A DNA stretch of 64,000 nt from Enterococcus ureasiticus. GTDB lineage: Bacteria; Bacillota; Bacilli; Lactobacillales; Enterococcaceae. Below the pieces are notes generated by a model. It worked only from the letters and a program-made list of their open reading frames with translations, ran no database searches and was not told where the DNA came from. Where the stretch lies: assembly GCF_001730285.1 (NCBI RefSeq), contig NZ_MIJZ01000001.1, positions 620,001 to 684,000 of the forward strand. The letters are read 5' to 3'. The translations under genes were made by a program, and so were the position numbers. This document shows, piece after piece, positions 34,194-42,732 of this stretch. The first letter of the stretch is position 1; every line of letters begins with the position of its first letter.

Positions 34194-35327
34194 TTAGCTT
34201 GCTGACGAATTTTCGTGTTTATTGATCATTAGTTGATCCAATTTTTGAACAATACTTTTACGGCTTTCCAGCATAGAATCCGTGTAAATATCTAGTGTCA
34301 TTTTAACAGATGTATGCCCTAATAATTTACTTAGGCTAGTGATATCCGTTCCCATTTCAATACATCTAGTTGCGAAAGTATGACGTAGAATATGAAAATG
34401 CGTATCTGAAATCCCAGCTTTTTTAACTGAACTTTTAAATCGATAGCGAATAACTCTAGGTTCAGCTAAATTATTTTTACACGTAACAACATAGTCACTT
34501 TGGCTATGTTTTTTTTTATCTAATAAGTAATAGACTATTTTTTTTGATAATGGTACTAGTCTATAGGACTGTTCAGTTTTTGGTGAACTTATAATTATAT
34601 TTGTTTTATTTTCTGTTTTAAATGATGTTTTTACTCGTGAAACAGTTCGCTGTATATAAACGACTTCATTGTTAAAATCAATATCTGACCACTTTAATCC
34701 ACTAATTTCGCCAATCCGTAATCCTAAATACAGAGATAAAATAATTGGTGAACACCCAGTTTCATTTAAAGCGACTGCCTCTAATCGTCGCTGATCCCCT
34801 CTAGATAAAGCAGCGATTGTTTTCTTTTGTTTGTGCGGTAAGCGAATTTGTTTATAAGGACTTCCAAATAGCAGTTGCTGTTTTTTTGCGGAAATCAACA
34901 TCTTTTTCAGTAGCGTAAAAATATTTCGTATAGTTCCAGAAGCCAAATCTTGTTTCTCTAATGTGATAATAAATTTTTGAATATCCTCAGTTGCCAGATT
35001 ATGTAGGTAGCAATTTTTAAAATATGGAACTATGTAAGTACTGCATAACCAATGATATTGGGCATATGTAGAACTTTTGACTACTGGTTTCACTTCACTT
35101 TCCAGCCAAAAATCGCACCACTCTTTCACTAATTCTTCTTTCACTTCTTTGTCTCCTCTTTCAATTAGTCCTGCTTTTACAACAATTAACTTTGTTTTCA
35201 CTTCTTTATATTTTTTAGCATATACATAACCATATTTTATCGAACCCGTTTTGTTTCTTCCTTTGATATAACGTCCCTCCCATCTGCCATCTTTTCTTTT
35301 ATAAATATTTTCTCCTTTTTTAGCCAT
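34194..35327 (-). CDS. Tyrosine recombinase 2, within the invertible segment
   Basis: A 377-residue tyrosine recombinase paralogous to recombinase 1 (shared N-terminal KKGENIYKRKDGRWEGRYIK). Catalytic residues: Arg in LYLGLRIGEISGL, HILRHTF, LLGHTS and the nucleophile Tyr in TLDIYTD. The N-terminal domain resembles the arm-binding domain of Tn916 Int. Because the gene sits inside a perfect 26-bp inverted repeat pair, it probably inverts its own segment. It lies upstream of the WxL regulator. Confidence 0.92.
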   Translation of the reverse strand: MAKKGENIYKRKDGRWEGRYIKGRNKTGSIKYGYVYAKKYKEVKTKLIVVKAGLIERGDKEVKEELVKEWCDFWLESEVKPVVKSSTYAQYHWLCSTYIVPYFKNCYLHNLATEDIQKFIITLEKQDLASGTIRNIFTLLKKMLISAKKQQLLFGSPYKQIRLPHKQKKTIAALSRGDQRRLEAVALNETGCSPIILSLYLGLRIGEISGLKWSDIDFNNEVVYIQRTVSRVKTSFKTENKTNIIISSPKTEQSYRLVPLSKKIVYYLLDKKKHSQSDYVVTCKNNLAEPRVIRYRFKSSVKKAGISDTHFHILRHTFATRCIEMGTDITSLSKLLGHTSVKMTLDIYTDSMLESRKSIVQKLDQLMINKHENSSAS

Positions 35328-35512
35328 TGTAATTCATTCCTTTGTTCATTTTTATTTGACCATTTTTTTGACGGCTAATAAAAAACCTCATTAAAAATAG
35401 ATTTCGCTGTGAAAACTGCTAGATTCATCTCATAATCATTCGTTTTCCAAATAAATTCTCATTTTTTTCCATTGTTTTTAAAAAAAATGAGGAAAATCAA
35501 AATAAAATCCTG

Positions 35513-35541
35513 TTGACTTCTTATATTTTTACAATTAAACT
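35513..35541 (+). promoter_or_regulatory. Outward promoter in the invertible segment
   Basis: TTGACT (35513-35518) and TAAACT (35536-35541) are exactly 17 bp apart. It reads rightwards across the right repeat into the terminator at 35628-35668, so it drives no gene as sequenced. After inversion it would drive the winged-helix regulator. Confidence 0.6.
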
Positions 35542-35569
35542 AATAGTTAGTTAAGTAAAACAACTAATC

Positions 35570-35595
35570 TTCTTCTTTGTACAACAATGAGGAAA
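35570..35595. repeat. Right inverted repeat of the invertible segment
   Basis: Inverse copy of 33950-33975, 26 of 26 identical; the match ends sharply on both sides. A 10-bp piece (AATGAGGAAA) recurs in the same orientation at 35486-35495, and CCTCATT at 35386-35392, possibly extra recombinase sites. Confidence 0.9.
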
Positions 35596-35627
35596 TAATT
35601 TACGGATTTTCAAATTATATAAATACT

Positions 35628-35668
35628 AAAAAAGTTTCTGCTGGATCAATTCCGGCAGAAACTTTTTT
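35628..35668. terminator. Bidirectional terminator between switch and isdG-like gene
   Basis: Stem AAAGTTTCTGC/GCAGAAACTTT with T-runs on both strands. It ends the heme operon on the minus strand and blocks the outward promoter of the switch on the plus strand. Confidence 0.85.
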
Positions 35669-35671
35669 TAT

Positions 35672-36010
35672 TTATGTCAATACTTCATATTCAGCTATTG
35701 TACTAGAAATAATACCTGGACGCTTGTTTTGATTCTTTTCATCGTCTTGTTTCGGTTCTTTTCTTTGATGCATTTTTTTGAACGCTTGGCTTTTCACCCA
35801 ATTTTTTTGATGTTCTTTTGACGTCCAGCGACTTAAAACAACTAATTCAGTAACTTCTGGATTGTCAGGCAAGGTACGATGCATTAATTGAAAATTTAAG
35901 AAACCTTCCACCGTTTCCATACTTTCTTTGGTATGCCCAGCTGTGAATTGTTGAATGATTTTTTGAGAGTGGGCTGTTTCTGTTTGGATCGTATTCGTTA
36001 CAATATACAT
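35672..36010 (-). CDS. IsdG-family heme-degrading monooxygenase
   Basis: A 112-residue protein of the antibiotic-biosynthesis-monooxygenase fold closely resembling IsdG/IsdI: MYIVTNTIQ, ETVEGFLNFQLM, VVLSRWTSKEHQKNWVKSQAFKKMHQ. The catalytic triad can be placed as Asn6, Trp62 and His81. It should open imported heme and release iron in the cytoplasm. The start at 36010 follows TGGAGG; the longer frame to 36124 overlaps the ATPase gene. It is the last gene of the Fur-box operon, 13 bp after the ATPase gene. Confidence 0.88.
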   Translation of the reverse strand: MYIVTNTIQTETAHSQKIIQQFTAGHTKESMETVEGFLNFQLMHRTLPDNPEVTELVVLSRWTSKEHQKNWVKSQAFKKMHQRKEPKQDDEKNQNKRPGIISSTIAEYEVLT

Positions 36011-36023
36011 ATCTTTGCCTCCA

Positions 36024-37451
36024 TTATTCTTTTGTAGTTGGTTCAATAAAGTAATCTTCAATAATAGTTCCCTTTTCGAAATGAAGAACTCGCTGACAGG
36101 TTTGGCTGAGAAACTCTTTGTCATGCGTAATCACTAAAACTAAAATATTTTCTTGGTGTAGCCAGCGTATCGTGTTGCTGACTTCTTTCATATGCATCAA
36201 ATCCAAACCACTTGTCGGCTCGTCAAAAATGATGATTTTTTTCCCTGATAATAACGCACTTGCAATTGCAACACGCTGTTTTTCACCGCCCGATAAAGTT
36301 TGGGGATGACGTAATAAAAGTGGCTCTAAATTCAGCATAGCAACAATTTTATCAAATTCATTGGTATTTTTTGCATTCAAGCTTATTTCTTTTTCAACTG
36401 TTTCAAAAAATAATTGTAAGTTAACATCCTGCATCACGACAAAACTTTCTTTAATCAACTCTTTTGGACGCATGACTTGTTGGTTTAGCTTAATGAGGCC
36501 TTCTTTTGGCTTGCTTAATCCTGATAAAAGTTTTGAAAACGTTGATTTTCCTGCACCATTCCGGCCAATGATTCCGGTGATGTAAGAGCTTGTCAAGGTT
36601 AGTGAGGGAATTTTCAACACTGATGGTTGTTTGCGATAATGAAAGTCTAGTCCCTCACATGCTAAGCTTAATTTTTCTTCCGTTTTAACTGGTTCTTCGA
36701 TTTTCTTAAAGGAAGTTTGCTGAAGAGATCGTAATCCCATTGCCTGAATCTCTGAAGAAGATTTTGCTCTCATTTCATGACTTGTATAGCTTTCAACGAT
36801 ATGCCCTTTGTCCATGACCAAATATCTATCCGCCAGATCTGTCAAATAATACAAGCGATGCTCAGACACAATAATCGTCATCCCTTGATTTTTTAAGACC
36901 TGTAAATAGTTTTTCAATTGTTCGATCGTTGCTTCATCCAAATTACTTGAAGGTTCATCTAATAAAAACAAACGGTGTTTCAACATACTGGCCGATGCAA
37001 AAGCAATCAATTGTTTTTGTCCACCAGATAAATGGAACATACTCCGCTCTAAAAATTCTTCTAATGAGAACAAGCTGGTTATTTCATCGATTCGATCAAT
37101 CATTTCTTCTCTTGGTACGCCATAATTTTCCATCGCAAATGCCAATTCCGAATAAACATCGCTAGTAAAAAATTGCGTCTTGGGGTTTTGAAAAACAACC
37201 CCAATATCACGGACATACGCATTAAATTCTTTTGTTAACAATTCTTGGTCTAAAACAGAACCTGCTCCCGTTAATTCTCCAGTATATAATTCAGGGATCA
37301 ACCCATTTAAGATTCTTAACAGAGTGGATTTGCCGCAGCCGCTTTTACCACATAGAACGATAAACTCACCAGCTTTGACTTGTAAGTCTACTTGTTGGAT
37401 GATCGTTTCCTGATCTTCATAAGCAAATGTCACGTCATGTAAATCAATCAT
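36024..37451 (-). CDS. ECF transporter ATPase, duplicated (EcfA-type)
   Basis: A 475-residue cytoplasmic protein with two fused ABC ATPase domains. Domain 1: Walker A GKSGCGKST (about 37-45), signature LSGGQKQ, Walker B LFLLDEPSS. Domain 2: GRNGAGKST (about 296-304), LSGGEKQR, IIIFDEPTS. It powers an energy-coupling-factor importer with the T and S components encoded just upstream. The dedicated arrangement A-T-S marks a group I ECF system. Substrate heme is inferred from the Fur box and the IsdG-type gene. Confidence 0.92.
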   Translation of the reverse strand: MIDLHDVTFAYEDQETIIQQVDLQVKAGEFIVLCGKSGCGKSTLLRILNGLIPELYTGELTGAGSVLDQELLTKEFNAYVRDIGVVFQNPKTQFFTSDVYSELAFAMENYGVPREEMIDRIDEITSLFSLEEFLERSMFHLSGGQKQLIAFASASMLKHRLFLLDEPSSNLDEATIEQLKNYLQVLKNQGMTIIVSEHRLYYLTDLADRYLVMDKGHIVESYTSHEMRAKSSSEIQAMGLRSLQQTSFKKIEEPVKTEEKLSLACEGLDFHYRKQPSVLKIPSLTLTSSYITGIIGRNGAGKSTFSKLLSGLSKPKEGLIKLNQQVMRPKELIKESFVVMQDVNLQLFFETVEKEISLNAKNTNEFDKIVAMLNLEPLLLRHPQTLSGGEKQRVAIASALLSGKKIIIFDEPTSGLDLMHMKEVSNTIRWLHQENILVLVITHDKEFLSQTCQRVLHFEKGTIIEDYFIEPTTKE

Positions 37452-38146
37452 TAAATCAACCTCCCAACGATACCACTAAGAATCAAAATACCAATCAATA
37501 AATAATCTTGCACCTTTAAACGAATCTCGTAAACACTGGTATGTAATTTGGGATTTCCTAAACCACGAACCAATGCGGCCGATGATAAATCTAACGACGT
37601 ATTTTCTGCCGACATTAAGATCGGTACAATAATATACTCCATCGTTTGAAATGGATGAAGGAACAAATCAATCGTTGAAAGAGCGATTCCACGATATTTC
37701 ATCGCATTGCGAATGCTTCTAAAATCTTGAAAAAGTGTAGGAAAAAATCGAAACAGCACCGTTAAGGGGATAATCAAACCAAAAGGCACGTGACACTTCT
37801 TTAAAGCTGCGATCCACTCACTGATTTTTGTCCGGTTCATGGCAAAAGCTGCTGCCATAATTGTTGGCAACATCCGACGATTCCCTACAAATAGAAAATC
37901 GAAGAACGCTGCAAAACTATTATCGATATAAGGAAACAATAAATAATCTCCTAAAACAAGTAACCAAAAAATACCATAAAAAATCGTACCTTTTTTTAGG
38001 CTGCCATTTAAAATAAATAATCCATACAATAGCGTAACAAATAAAATTTCTGCCTTAAATGGTAAAGGAAACATCAACAAAAAACTAGCAAATAAAATCG
38101 TACAAAGTTTACTTCTGGGATCAAACGCTACGTATGTTTTTTCCAT
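37451..38146 (-). CDS. ECF transporter T component
   Basis: A 231-residue membrane protein of the EcfT family with about five spans and the coupling motif with Ala-Arg-Gly near the end (SAALVRGLGNP) that contacts the ATPases. The start at 38146 (MEKTYVAFDPRSKL) follows AAAGGA and overlaps the end of the S component gene; its stop overlaps the ATPase start, so the genes are translationally coupled. Confidence 0.88.
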   Translation of the reverse strand: MEKTYVAFDPRSKLCTILFASFLLMFPLPFKAEILFVTLLYGLFILNGSLKKGTIFYGIFWLLVLGDYLLFPYIDNSFAAFFDFLFVGNRRMLPTIMAAAFAMNRTKISEWIAALKKCHVPFGLIIPLTVLFRFFPTLFQDFRSIRNAMKYRGIALSTIDLFLHPFQTMEYIIVPILMSAENTSLDLSSAALVRGLGNPKLHTSVYEIRLKVQDYLLIGILILSGIVGRLI

Positions 38147-38738
38147 AATTTTTTCCTTTAGCTTTATCAAAATGTTTCTCATAAATTTTTTGTCCTATAA
38201 TTATACCTAAAATACTGCAGATAATCACAGCTACAACGCAGACATAAAAGGTCGTCGTCGTGATTGGTGCAAATACTTTATCAATATAAACTGCATCTTT
38301 GCCACGTGCTACCAACGAATCAATATAAGCATTTTTCATAAACCACAACGGCAATACTGGTCCCATCAAACCAAAACTAAACACAGTATAACTAGTCATT
38401 ATTCGTAATTTTTCAGATAATGCTGTACGATACTGAATCAAATCCGCTGCTAGCGCACAAAGAATATTCGGCAAAAATGATAACGGAAAATGACCAGAGA
38501 CTAAAAAGAAAAGTCCCATCACACTACCCATGATCGTGATTGCCCCAAAACGAGGAATACGGTGGATCACCAACAAATAAACAATCCCTGCAAAAAGTGC
38601 TGTAGCACTAGGAATAAGAATTGAGTTAAAGGCTGGAACAGTAAAACGTAAAATAACCATCGCAATCGTTACAACTAAAAAATAAATGGCTGTATAAATA
38701 CCAATTGAAATAAAATCTTGAATTTTTAACTTTTTCAT
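38121..38738 (-). CDS. ECF transporter S component (Trep_Strep type)
   Basis: A 205-residue membrane protein with six spans. The sequence style (IQDFISIGIYTAIYFLV, GAITIMGSVMGLFFLVSGHFP, FLPNILCALAADLIQYR) fits the Trep_Strep/MptS family of S components that provide substrate specificity. A heme-importing ECF system (LhaTSA) has been described in Latilactobacillus sakei; this locus has the same logic, and the Fur box supports a heme or iron substrate. The exact ligand is an inference. Confidence 0.82.
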   Translation of the reverse strand: MKKLKIQDFISIGIYTAIYFLVVTIAMVILRFTVPAFNSILIPSATALFAGIVYLLVIHRIPRFGAITIMGSVMGLFFLVSGHFPLSFLPNILCALAADLIQYRTALSEKLRIMTSYTVFSFGLMGPVLPLWFMKNAYIDSLVARGKDAVYIDKVFAPITTTTFYVCVVAVIICSILGIIIGQKIYEKHFDKAKGKNYGKNIRSV

Positions 38739-38746
38739 TCTTGTTA

Positions 38747-39907
38747 TTACCCTTCTTGTTTTATTGTAAATAGAAATAATAGCTGACCATATACATCACT
38801 CGTAATTTTTAACTGATAACGACCTAGCTTTTCAAATTGCGCACTTGGTATCAATAGTTGATCTTCCAACAATTCATAGTCTAATGAATAACCGTTTTCT
38901 GAGGTCTTTTTGGTTTTGAATAACTCAAATTCAGCCGTTTTTTTCTCTAACTCTTTGACTAACCCTGGATCAATTGAAAGACAAATCATCTCGCCTAGTG
39001 TGTACTCCGATTGGGATAGTTTCGGTGGGACATTCATTGGTTTCTTTAAGGTCGTTTCAAACCGAACATCTTCAAAACCATCAGCCAAAATCTCAATTAT
39101 TATTGGCTCATCTAATTCCCATTGATCAAATAGTTGATACCTCGGTTGTTCCGTATTTGCTAAAAGACCGAACTCTAAATGATTTTCTGGCTTGTGATAT
39201 AAGTAATCCGGCCATAAAAGTGGAATTGTTTTCCCCTTTTTAGTAACTGTAAAACTATAGACAAACTTTCCATAGGCTTCATGAAACTCATCATAGGTCG
39301 TAATGTTGTATTCAGGTAAAAATTGAACCATCGCCGCATAACTATAATGTGCAAAATAATACATCTCGTTCACATATTCTAATTTTTCTTGAATGGTTTG
39401 AACATTTTGTTCCTGATTTTTTTCAAGTAATTCCCTAGAACCGTATGTACCATCTAAAAATAGACGTTTTCTTTTATAGCCAAAAACTGATTCTGCCTCA
39501 TCTTCATTAATAGGAGTCAATGACTCGATCGTTGCTAGTTTTTCTCTAAACATTGCATATGCTTCTGGCTTACTTTCAGCTAAAATATAGTCTTTTACTG
39601 TGATGTAAACAGGTACTTGTTTAATACTATAGCTGTCACTCTCATTTAATGCAATTTTTTTTTGATTAGTATGAGGAAATCTGCCGATAATTTGCTGAAA
39701 TTTTTCTGATAAGTGATAGTCAGTTTCTTGAAAATCTGAGTTATCTGCATAGTAAAAATCAAAAAATGTCATTGTTGTTTCACCAATAAAATAACGGGGT
39801 AGCTTCTTGTTCTCGATATATAGTTGTTCATCAAGCATTATAGGACAGTGCTCTGTTTGCATAGTATCATAGCTGATTGAAAATCCATTTAATTGTACTT
39901 CTTTCAT
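38747..39907 (-). CDS. First gene of the Fur-box operon, unknown
   Basis: A 386-residue protein with no signal peptide or membrane span. The C-terminal third has two stretches (PIIIEILADGFEDVRF and YQLKITSDVYGQLLF) that resemble the end of DUF1533/hemoglobin-interacting repeats, but this similarity is weak. The N-terminal 200 residues are unfamiliar. As the first gene of an operon with ECF T/S/A components and an IsdG-type enzyme it may handle heme in the cytoplasm, or have a secretion route I cannot see. The start follows AAGGAAAGG. Confidence 0.65.
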   Translation of the reverse strand: MKEVQLNGFSISYDTMQTEHCPIMLDEQLYIENKKLPRYFIGETTMTFFDFYYADNSDFQETDYHLSEKFQQIIGRFPHTNQKKIALNESDSYSIKQVPVYITVKDYILAESKPEAYAMFREKLATIESLTPINEDEAESVFGYKRKRLFLDGTYGSRELLEKNQEQNVQTIQEKLEYVNEMYYFAHYSYAAMVQFLPEYNITTYDEFHEAYGKFVYSFTVTKKGKTIPLLWPDYLYHKPENHLEFGLLANTEQPRYQLFDQWELDEPIIIEILADGFEDVRFETTLKKPMNVPPKLSQSEYTLGEMICLSIDPGLVKELEKKTAEFELFKTKKTSENGYSLDYELLEDQLLIPSAQFEKLGRYQLKITSDVYGQLLFLFTIKQEG

Positions 39908-39933
39908 TGAATCACGCCTTTCCTTATTGGTTT

Positions 39934-39971
39934 AGTATATCATAACGGAATGATAATGAGAATCATTATCA
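39934..39971 (-). promoter_or_regulatory. Fur box and promoter of the ECF-heme operon
   Basis: GATAATGAGAATCATTATC (39952-39970) differs from the 19-bp Fur consensus at one position. On the minus strand it overlaps a -35-like TTCTCA, 17 bp from -10 TATACT (39934-39939), so iron-loaded Fur would block RNA polymerase. Confidence 0.85.
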
Positions 39972-40016
39972 GTAGATTGCACTTTTTATCATCCATTGTA
40001 TTTAATAGCCGAAATA

Positions 40017-40064
40017 GAAGAGTTTTAGACAATAGGAATTCTTTTGTCCAAAACTCTTCCGTTT
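40017..40064 (-). terminator. Hairpin after pcp
   Basis: Fifteen-base arms (40017-40031 with 40045-40059, GAAGAGTTTT-GACA) with one mismatch. The plus strand has a T-run; the minus strand, where pcp ends, is only weakly T-rich. Confidence 0.6.
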
Positions 40065-40080
40065 TTAATAAATACTTATT

Positions 40081-40725
40081 CTAATGTGTCGTTCCTGTAT
40101 TTTCTTCAATATCCACTTCTGTAGTCACAGCTGCTTCAATTGCATAGATCAGTGAATCAGCAATTGTTTGGATCGGCATTGAAGGTGTTCCTACTGGACG
40201 ATCAATGACTTGAGTTGGTTCAAAAGGTACGTGGATGAAACCACCTTTCACGCCTGAAAATTCTTTATCGATCATATATAACAAGCGATACATGATATCA
40301 TTGCAGACAAAAGTACCCGCTGTATAAGAGATATAGGCTGGTAAACCATGCTCCTGCACATTTTTCATCATTGCTTTGATTGGCAATGTTGTAAAATAAG
40401 CTGTTTCCCCATCCTCTTCCAATTTTGATCCAATCGGCTGGTTTCCTTTATTATCAGGAATTCTTGCTTCCGCTAAATTGATTGCTACTCGTTCAAATGA
40501 AACGGCACTTCTTCCACCTGCTTGTCCCACACAAATCACGATATCAGGGTTGTATTCTTTGATTGCAGCTTCTAAAACTTCGCCGCTTTCTTTAAAAACT
40601 GTTGGTATTTCTAATTTGATTACTTTGGCTCCTGCCACTTCATCTGGAATCATTTTAACTGCTTCATATGCTGGATTAACAGAATCTCCACCAAATGGAT
40701 CAAAACCTGTGACTAAAACTTTCAT
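40081..40725 (-). CDS. pcp: Pyrrolidone-carboxylate peptidase
   Basis: A 214-residue cytoplasmic cysteine peptidase (family C15) that removes N-terminal pyroglutamate from peptides. The catalytic triad is visible: Glu in [22 protein letters not shown], Cys in [14 protein letters not shown] and His in [10 protein letters not shown]. Length is typical. The DUF979 and DUF969 membrane protein genes lie upstream in the same direction, a common pairing in Firmicutes. Confidence 0.95.
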   Translation of the reverse strand: MKVLVTGFDPFGGDSVNPAYEAVKMIPDEVAGAKVIKLEIPTVFKESGEVLEAAIKEYNPDIVICVGQAGGRSAVSFERVAINLAEARIPDNKGNQPIGSKLEEDGETAYFTTLPIKAMMKNVQEHGLPAYISYTAGTFVCNDIMYRLLYMIDKEFSGVKGGFIHVPFEPTQVIDRPVGTPSMPIQTIADSLIYAIEAAVTTEVDIEENTGTTH

Positions 40726-40889
40726 TGTAAATCTCCTCTCAAATATATAATGGTAATAATGTTTCGCTTTACTTCATCTTCTACTTTTCAACTTCAAGTA
40801 ACTGAATTGCCTTTCAGTCCCCTTAAAACAATCAACACCAACTCCTAATGTCATTGTGTTTCTTGGCATGTTTCAAAGCAGCTGAATCA

Positions 40890-41834
40890 CTATTTAAATA
40901 AAATCATATAAACGACTTGGAACACAAACATAAAGATCGCGATAAACCATTGATTTTTAATAACACCATATTTATCTTTCATCTCTAACATTGCGACTGG
41001 AACGACATTAAAGTTCGCAGCCATCGGTGTCAATAACGTGCCGCAATACCCGCAAGTCAACGCCAACATACCGATCAATGCTGGATTTGCACCATAAGCT
41101 AAAACAAATGGAGCTCCGATTCCCACCGTCATTACAGTAATCGCTGCAAAAGCATTTCCCATAATAATCGTAAATAACATCATCCCGAAAGCATAGATGA
41201 TAATACCGAGTGCAACATTTCCTTGCGGTACGATCGTTCCAACTGCCGACGAAATCACCGTCCCAACACCAGCACTAGTGAAGACCGCTCCTAATGAAGC
41301 TAAAAGCATCGGTAACATACTCAAAGGTCCAACCGTTCCAAGCATATCCGCTGCATCATCTAAAAATGTGGTTGGTTTATTATTTTTAGAATAAAACATC
41401 AAAATCAAAATTGCTACTAAAACGCCGACTCCAACACCAACTAACGCACCAAGTTTTGTAAATAAAGCAAAGATAATAGCAAATACACCAATACTTAATG
41501 CTGGGACAAATATTTTCATCCCTAACTTATCTGACATTTTTTGCATATACTCTTTAGAGGGTAACTTACTTTTGCCTTTACTGACTTTTTTCAAGATTGC
41601 TGGAATCGTCATAGAAAAAATCAAGATCCCACTAATCATTGCTGGAATAAAACGGCCACCGGCAATCACGATCCCTAATGCACACCAAAAGTAACTTGTT
41701 CCGTAACGATGGGGATTACTTTTATCAAATAAATTCTTAATACCAGTATAAATCAAAATCAAGCCCATCAGGATATATAAAACTTCTAATAATTTCTCAC
41801 CAAGCAGTACTTCTGAATTCATAAAATAGCTCAT
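40890..41834 (-). CDS. DUF979 membrane protein
   Basis: A 314-residue membrane protein with about eight to nine spans; LLGEKLLEVLYILMGLILIYTG and GNAFAAITVMTVGIGAPFVL are typical of DUF979. It overlaps the DUF969 gene by 4 bp. The pair resembles the two halves of an ion-transporter-like permease, and the constant link with pcp suggests uptake or export of 5-oxoproline or pyroglutamyl peptides; this role is inferred from context. Confidence 0.8.
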   Translation of the reverse strand: MSYFMNSEVLLGEKLLEVLYILMGLILIYTGIKNLFDKSNPHRYGTSYFWCALGIVIAGGRFIPAMISGILIFSMTIPAILKKVSKGKSKLPSKEYMQKMSDKLGMKIFVPALSIGVFAIIFALFTKLGALVGVGVGVLVAILILMFYSKNNKPTTFLDDAADMLGTVGPLSMLPMLLASLGAVFTSAGVGTVISSAVGTIVPQGNVALGIIIYAFGMMLFTIIMGNAFAAITVMTVGIGAPFVLAYGANPALIGMLALTCGYCGTLLTPMAANFNVVPVAMLEMKDKYGVIKNQWFIAIFMFVFQVVYMILFK

Positions 41835-42532
41835 GCTTGTTCTCCTTTCTTCTCGATGTCACCGTAATATTTTTTCATCAAACGACGGTCTTTCGTATAA
41901 AAATAAATGCTCGCTGTAACTAATGCCACAAGTGCCACAGGAATTTCAACAGCAGCCAATTGCACTAACGTCACTTCATACCCTAATTCTTTTAAGGTTG
42001 ATTGAACTAGCAAGCCCCCTGAACCGCCGATAAATAATACTTGTCCAAAGAACCAACAAATATTTTCCATTGCCGAAGCCATTCCTTTGAGCTCTTCTTC
42101 GTAATCTTTGTTTAACTCTAAATTTTGAGATTCAACAGCTCCGATCGACATTGGTAAAATAATTGGACGGACAAATCCTGCAACGCCACCGAAACTGACA
42201 TTGAATGCAGCAAAAATCATCCGAAAAACGCCATAAATATCGATGATCAACCCGGCGGAAACTTTTTTAAAGCGGCGAATCAATGATGCTGCTGATTCTT
42301 TTAAACCATTTCTTTCTAAAGTTCCTGTAGCCAACATAATAATAATGAAAATGGCCATTCCTCGATTGCTGACAAAACTTGTACCTAGGATTTCGAACAT
42401 TCCTTCTAAACCAATTCCTCCGACGAGTGCCGTCACAACTAAGGCAATCATTACAATCAAAATCGAATCTAGTTTCATTGCAAAACCGACAATGACGATC
42501 AAAACGCCTAATAAACTAAGAATATTTTCCAC
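41831..42532 (-). CDS. DUF969 membrane protein
   Basis: A 233-residue membrane protein with about five to six spans. SLLGVLIVIVGFAMKLDSILIVMIALVVTALVGG at the N-terminus and GGVAGFVRPIILPMSIGAVESQ are typical DUF969 stretches. It is translated just ahead of DUF979 and the two probably form one transporter. It is the first gene of the DUF969-DUF979-pcp operon. Confidence 0.8.
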   Translation of the reverse strand: MENILSLLGVLIVIVGFAMKLDSILIVMIALVVTALVGGIGLEGMFEILGTSFVSNRGMAIFIIIMLATGTLERNGLKESAASLIRRFKKVSAGLIIDIYGVFRMIFAAFNVSFGGVAGFVRPIILPMSIGAVESQNLELNKDYEEELKGMASAMENICWFFGQVLFIGGSGGLLVQSTLKELGYEVTLVQLAAVEIPVALVALVTASIYFYTKDRRLMKKYYGDIEKKGEQA

Positions 42533-42666
42533 TGTTCACACTTCTTTCTTTTTTTACTTTAATTAAATTTTGAAAATCAATAACCTCTTTATTATACACA
42601 AAATTTGTTTTATTTTTAATTTTTTCGATAAAAATCATTTTAAAAAAACATCTACTTTAACTCAGA

Positions 42667-42712
42667 AAAAAAGTTACAACTGAAATTTAAACTTTTCAAT
42701 CGTAACTTTTTT
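42667..42712. terminator. Bidirectional terminator after the J-domain-like gene
   Basis: Arms AAAAAAGTTAC/GTAACTTTTTT (42667-42677 with 42702-42712) with an inner TGAAA/TTTCA pairing. Confidence 0.75.
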
Positions 42713-42732
42713 ATGTTCTCTTTAGTAAACAA

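Larger units (their letters stand above)
33976..35569. other. Candidate invertible promoter/recombinase segment
   Basis: The 1594 bp between the inverted repeats carries the recombinase 2 gene, its terminator (34066-34112), a rightward promoter (35513-35541) and two direct repeats TGACGGCTwATAAwAA (34030-34045 and 35369-35384) that could be arm-type binding sites for the recombinase. In this orientation the promoter points away from the regulator; inversion would place it about 180 bp upstream of the regulator start, reading into the WxL operon. Confidence 0.75.

Noticed and set aside
23943-35595. An integrative conjugative element or prophage between the two recombinases
   Set aside because: The interval holds only surface-protein, regulator and peptidase genes. 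No relaxase, conjugation, excisionase, replication or phage structural genes are present, and the recombinase repeats are inverted, not direct.
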